60,857 nucleotides of DNA from contig URBG01000003.1 in the NCBI GenBank assembly GCA_900546055.1, positions 1-60,857 on the forward strand, given 5' to 3'. Below the pieces are notes generated by a model that saw only the letters and a list, made by a program, of their open reading frames with translations, was not told the DNA's origin and searched no databases. Within the stretch, counting starts at the first letter, position 1. The number at the start of each line of letters is the position of its first letter. This stretch comes from an uncultured Mycoplasmatota bacterium (GTDB lineage: Bacteria > Bacillota_I > Bacilli_A > RF39 > UBA660). Both the position numbers and the translations under genes were made by a program. Shown here one piece after another: positions 60,420 to 60,857 of the stretch.

Positions 60420-60817
60420 TCCTTTTTGCTTTTTTATTGTGGTTTAATTATACCAAAATCGAGGTTTAACATTCTACCAATAAGAGGTGGAAATCTGTCA
60501 ACCGCTAATAACATTCGCTCAAAAGAATACACAAGCGTTAAAATATCGTTAATTGTTTACTTCCATAATAAAACTTAGGGCATAGTGGGCTGGTATCTAT
60601 CAATCCTTGTGTGTTACTTTATGGCACATGTAGCACAAGCTCAAACTTGCTAGTTGTGTTGTCTGATTTATCATAAATTAGGTTTTATCCCTTTCTTCCT
60701 CTTGATTACCAACCACAGAAAAGAAAAAGCCCTGTCAAGAGCTTGCCACCATTGGTGGTGCTTTGCACTCTTTACTGGGCTTTTTGTTTTCTGTATCTTC
60801 TTGCAAGAGGAAAAAGA
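60420..60817. other. Promoter and terminator region, no gene seen
   Basis: Just upstream of the XRE gene, the minus strand reads GGTATAATT, a likely -10 near 60445-60455. No frame of convincing length is present. The right part holds the long stem described at 60724-60790. Confidence 0.45.
60724..60790 (-). terminator. Long-stem terminator in the element
   Basis: AAAAAGCCC (60724-60732) and GGGCTTTTT (60777-60785) enclose an inner CCACC/GGTGG stem. It would end transcription of the minus-strand gene whose last codons are at 60818-60857. Confidence 0.65.
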
Positions 60818-60857
60818 TTACTCGTCCTCATCATCAAAATGGTTATTCCTTAATACT
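60818..60857 (-). CDS. C-terminal end of an element gene, cut by window edge
   Basis: Only 12 codons are visible, ending NNHFDDEDE and TAA. Acidic tail; the terminator right after it supports a real gene end. The family cannot be named. Confidence 0.4.
   Translation of the reverse strand, partial: VLRNNHFDDEDE

Overview
The window is about 61 kb of a visibly AT-rich, Gram-positive-type chromosome. Most genes start with a GGTGA/GGAGG ribosome site a few bases before ATG, and most end in hairpin plus T-run terminators. Gene content and order point to a sporulating Bacillota, probably an uncultured gut Bacilli/Erysipelotrichales-like lineage. The core set includes parA-parB, mscS, DUF951, ychF, rpsF-ssb-rpsR, rpiB, DUF1146, spoIID, spoIIQ, spoIIID and mbl, in an order that resembles the origin-proximal and spoIID regions of Bacillus. 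A cotJ-type coat locus is also present. The lineage is inferred from gene content only.

Layout. 1-2120: two tandem secreted paralogues. 2150-8171: coat-like protein, trmB, a lipoprotein, a small envelope operon and a Ca-type P-ATPase. 8238-9365: a third secreted paralogue. 9376-15798: nitroreductase, parAB and origin-type genes. 15837-19426: a membrane protein and a 949-residue mosaic surface protein. 19598-25989: ribosomal/ssb operon and spore/cell-shape genes, with another secreted paralogue between spoIIQ and spoIIID. 26027-31607: metabolic and envelope genes. 31678-36875: an antimicrobial-peptide-type ABC exporter and a two-component system. 37278-45112: a zinc-ribbon/FxLYD protein, a RelE-like/helicase-associated protein, typA, spore coat genes, tRNA-His and a dead HD-hydrolase gene. 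45145-51131: a diversity-generating retroelement (DGR) joined to a MoxR/VWA system. 51286-53899: MazG-like, GIY-YIG/DUF2075 and a truncated helicase/nuclease gene. From about 53900 to the end: foreign DNA with different base composition, holding a broken pilus locus and a Tn916-type conjugative element with an ABC transporter.

Two systems stand out. First, four promoters have a run of 11-15 G between a perfect -35 (TTGACA) and a -10 (TATACT/TATAAT). Three have 18-bp spacers and one has 14 bp, as expected for phase variation by slipped-strand mispairing. Three drive secreted paralogues sharing a signal-peptide cassette; the fourth drives a cytoplasmic RelE-like/helicase-associated protein. Two of the secreted genes also carry a second promoter embedded in a conserved inverted repeat.

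Second, the DGR is complete: avd, a template repeat (45886-45962), a reverse transcriptase and a variable repeat (47488-47564). Template and variable repeat align without gaps over 77 bases. All 13 differences are at template adenines (9 A to C, 4 A to G), and all 51 non-A bases are identical. The variable repeat lies in the N-terminal lectin/DUF6273-like domain of a MoxR-type AAA+ ATPase, followed by a degenerate ATPase and a metallopeptidase-VWA protein. This looks like a conflict/defence system with a self-mutating sensor. The neighbouring MazG and GIY-YIG/DUF2075 genes fit a defence island, interrupted on the right by the integrated element.
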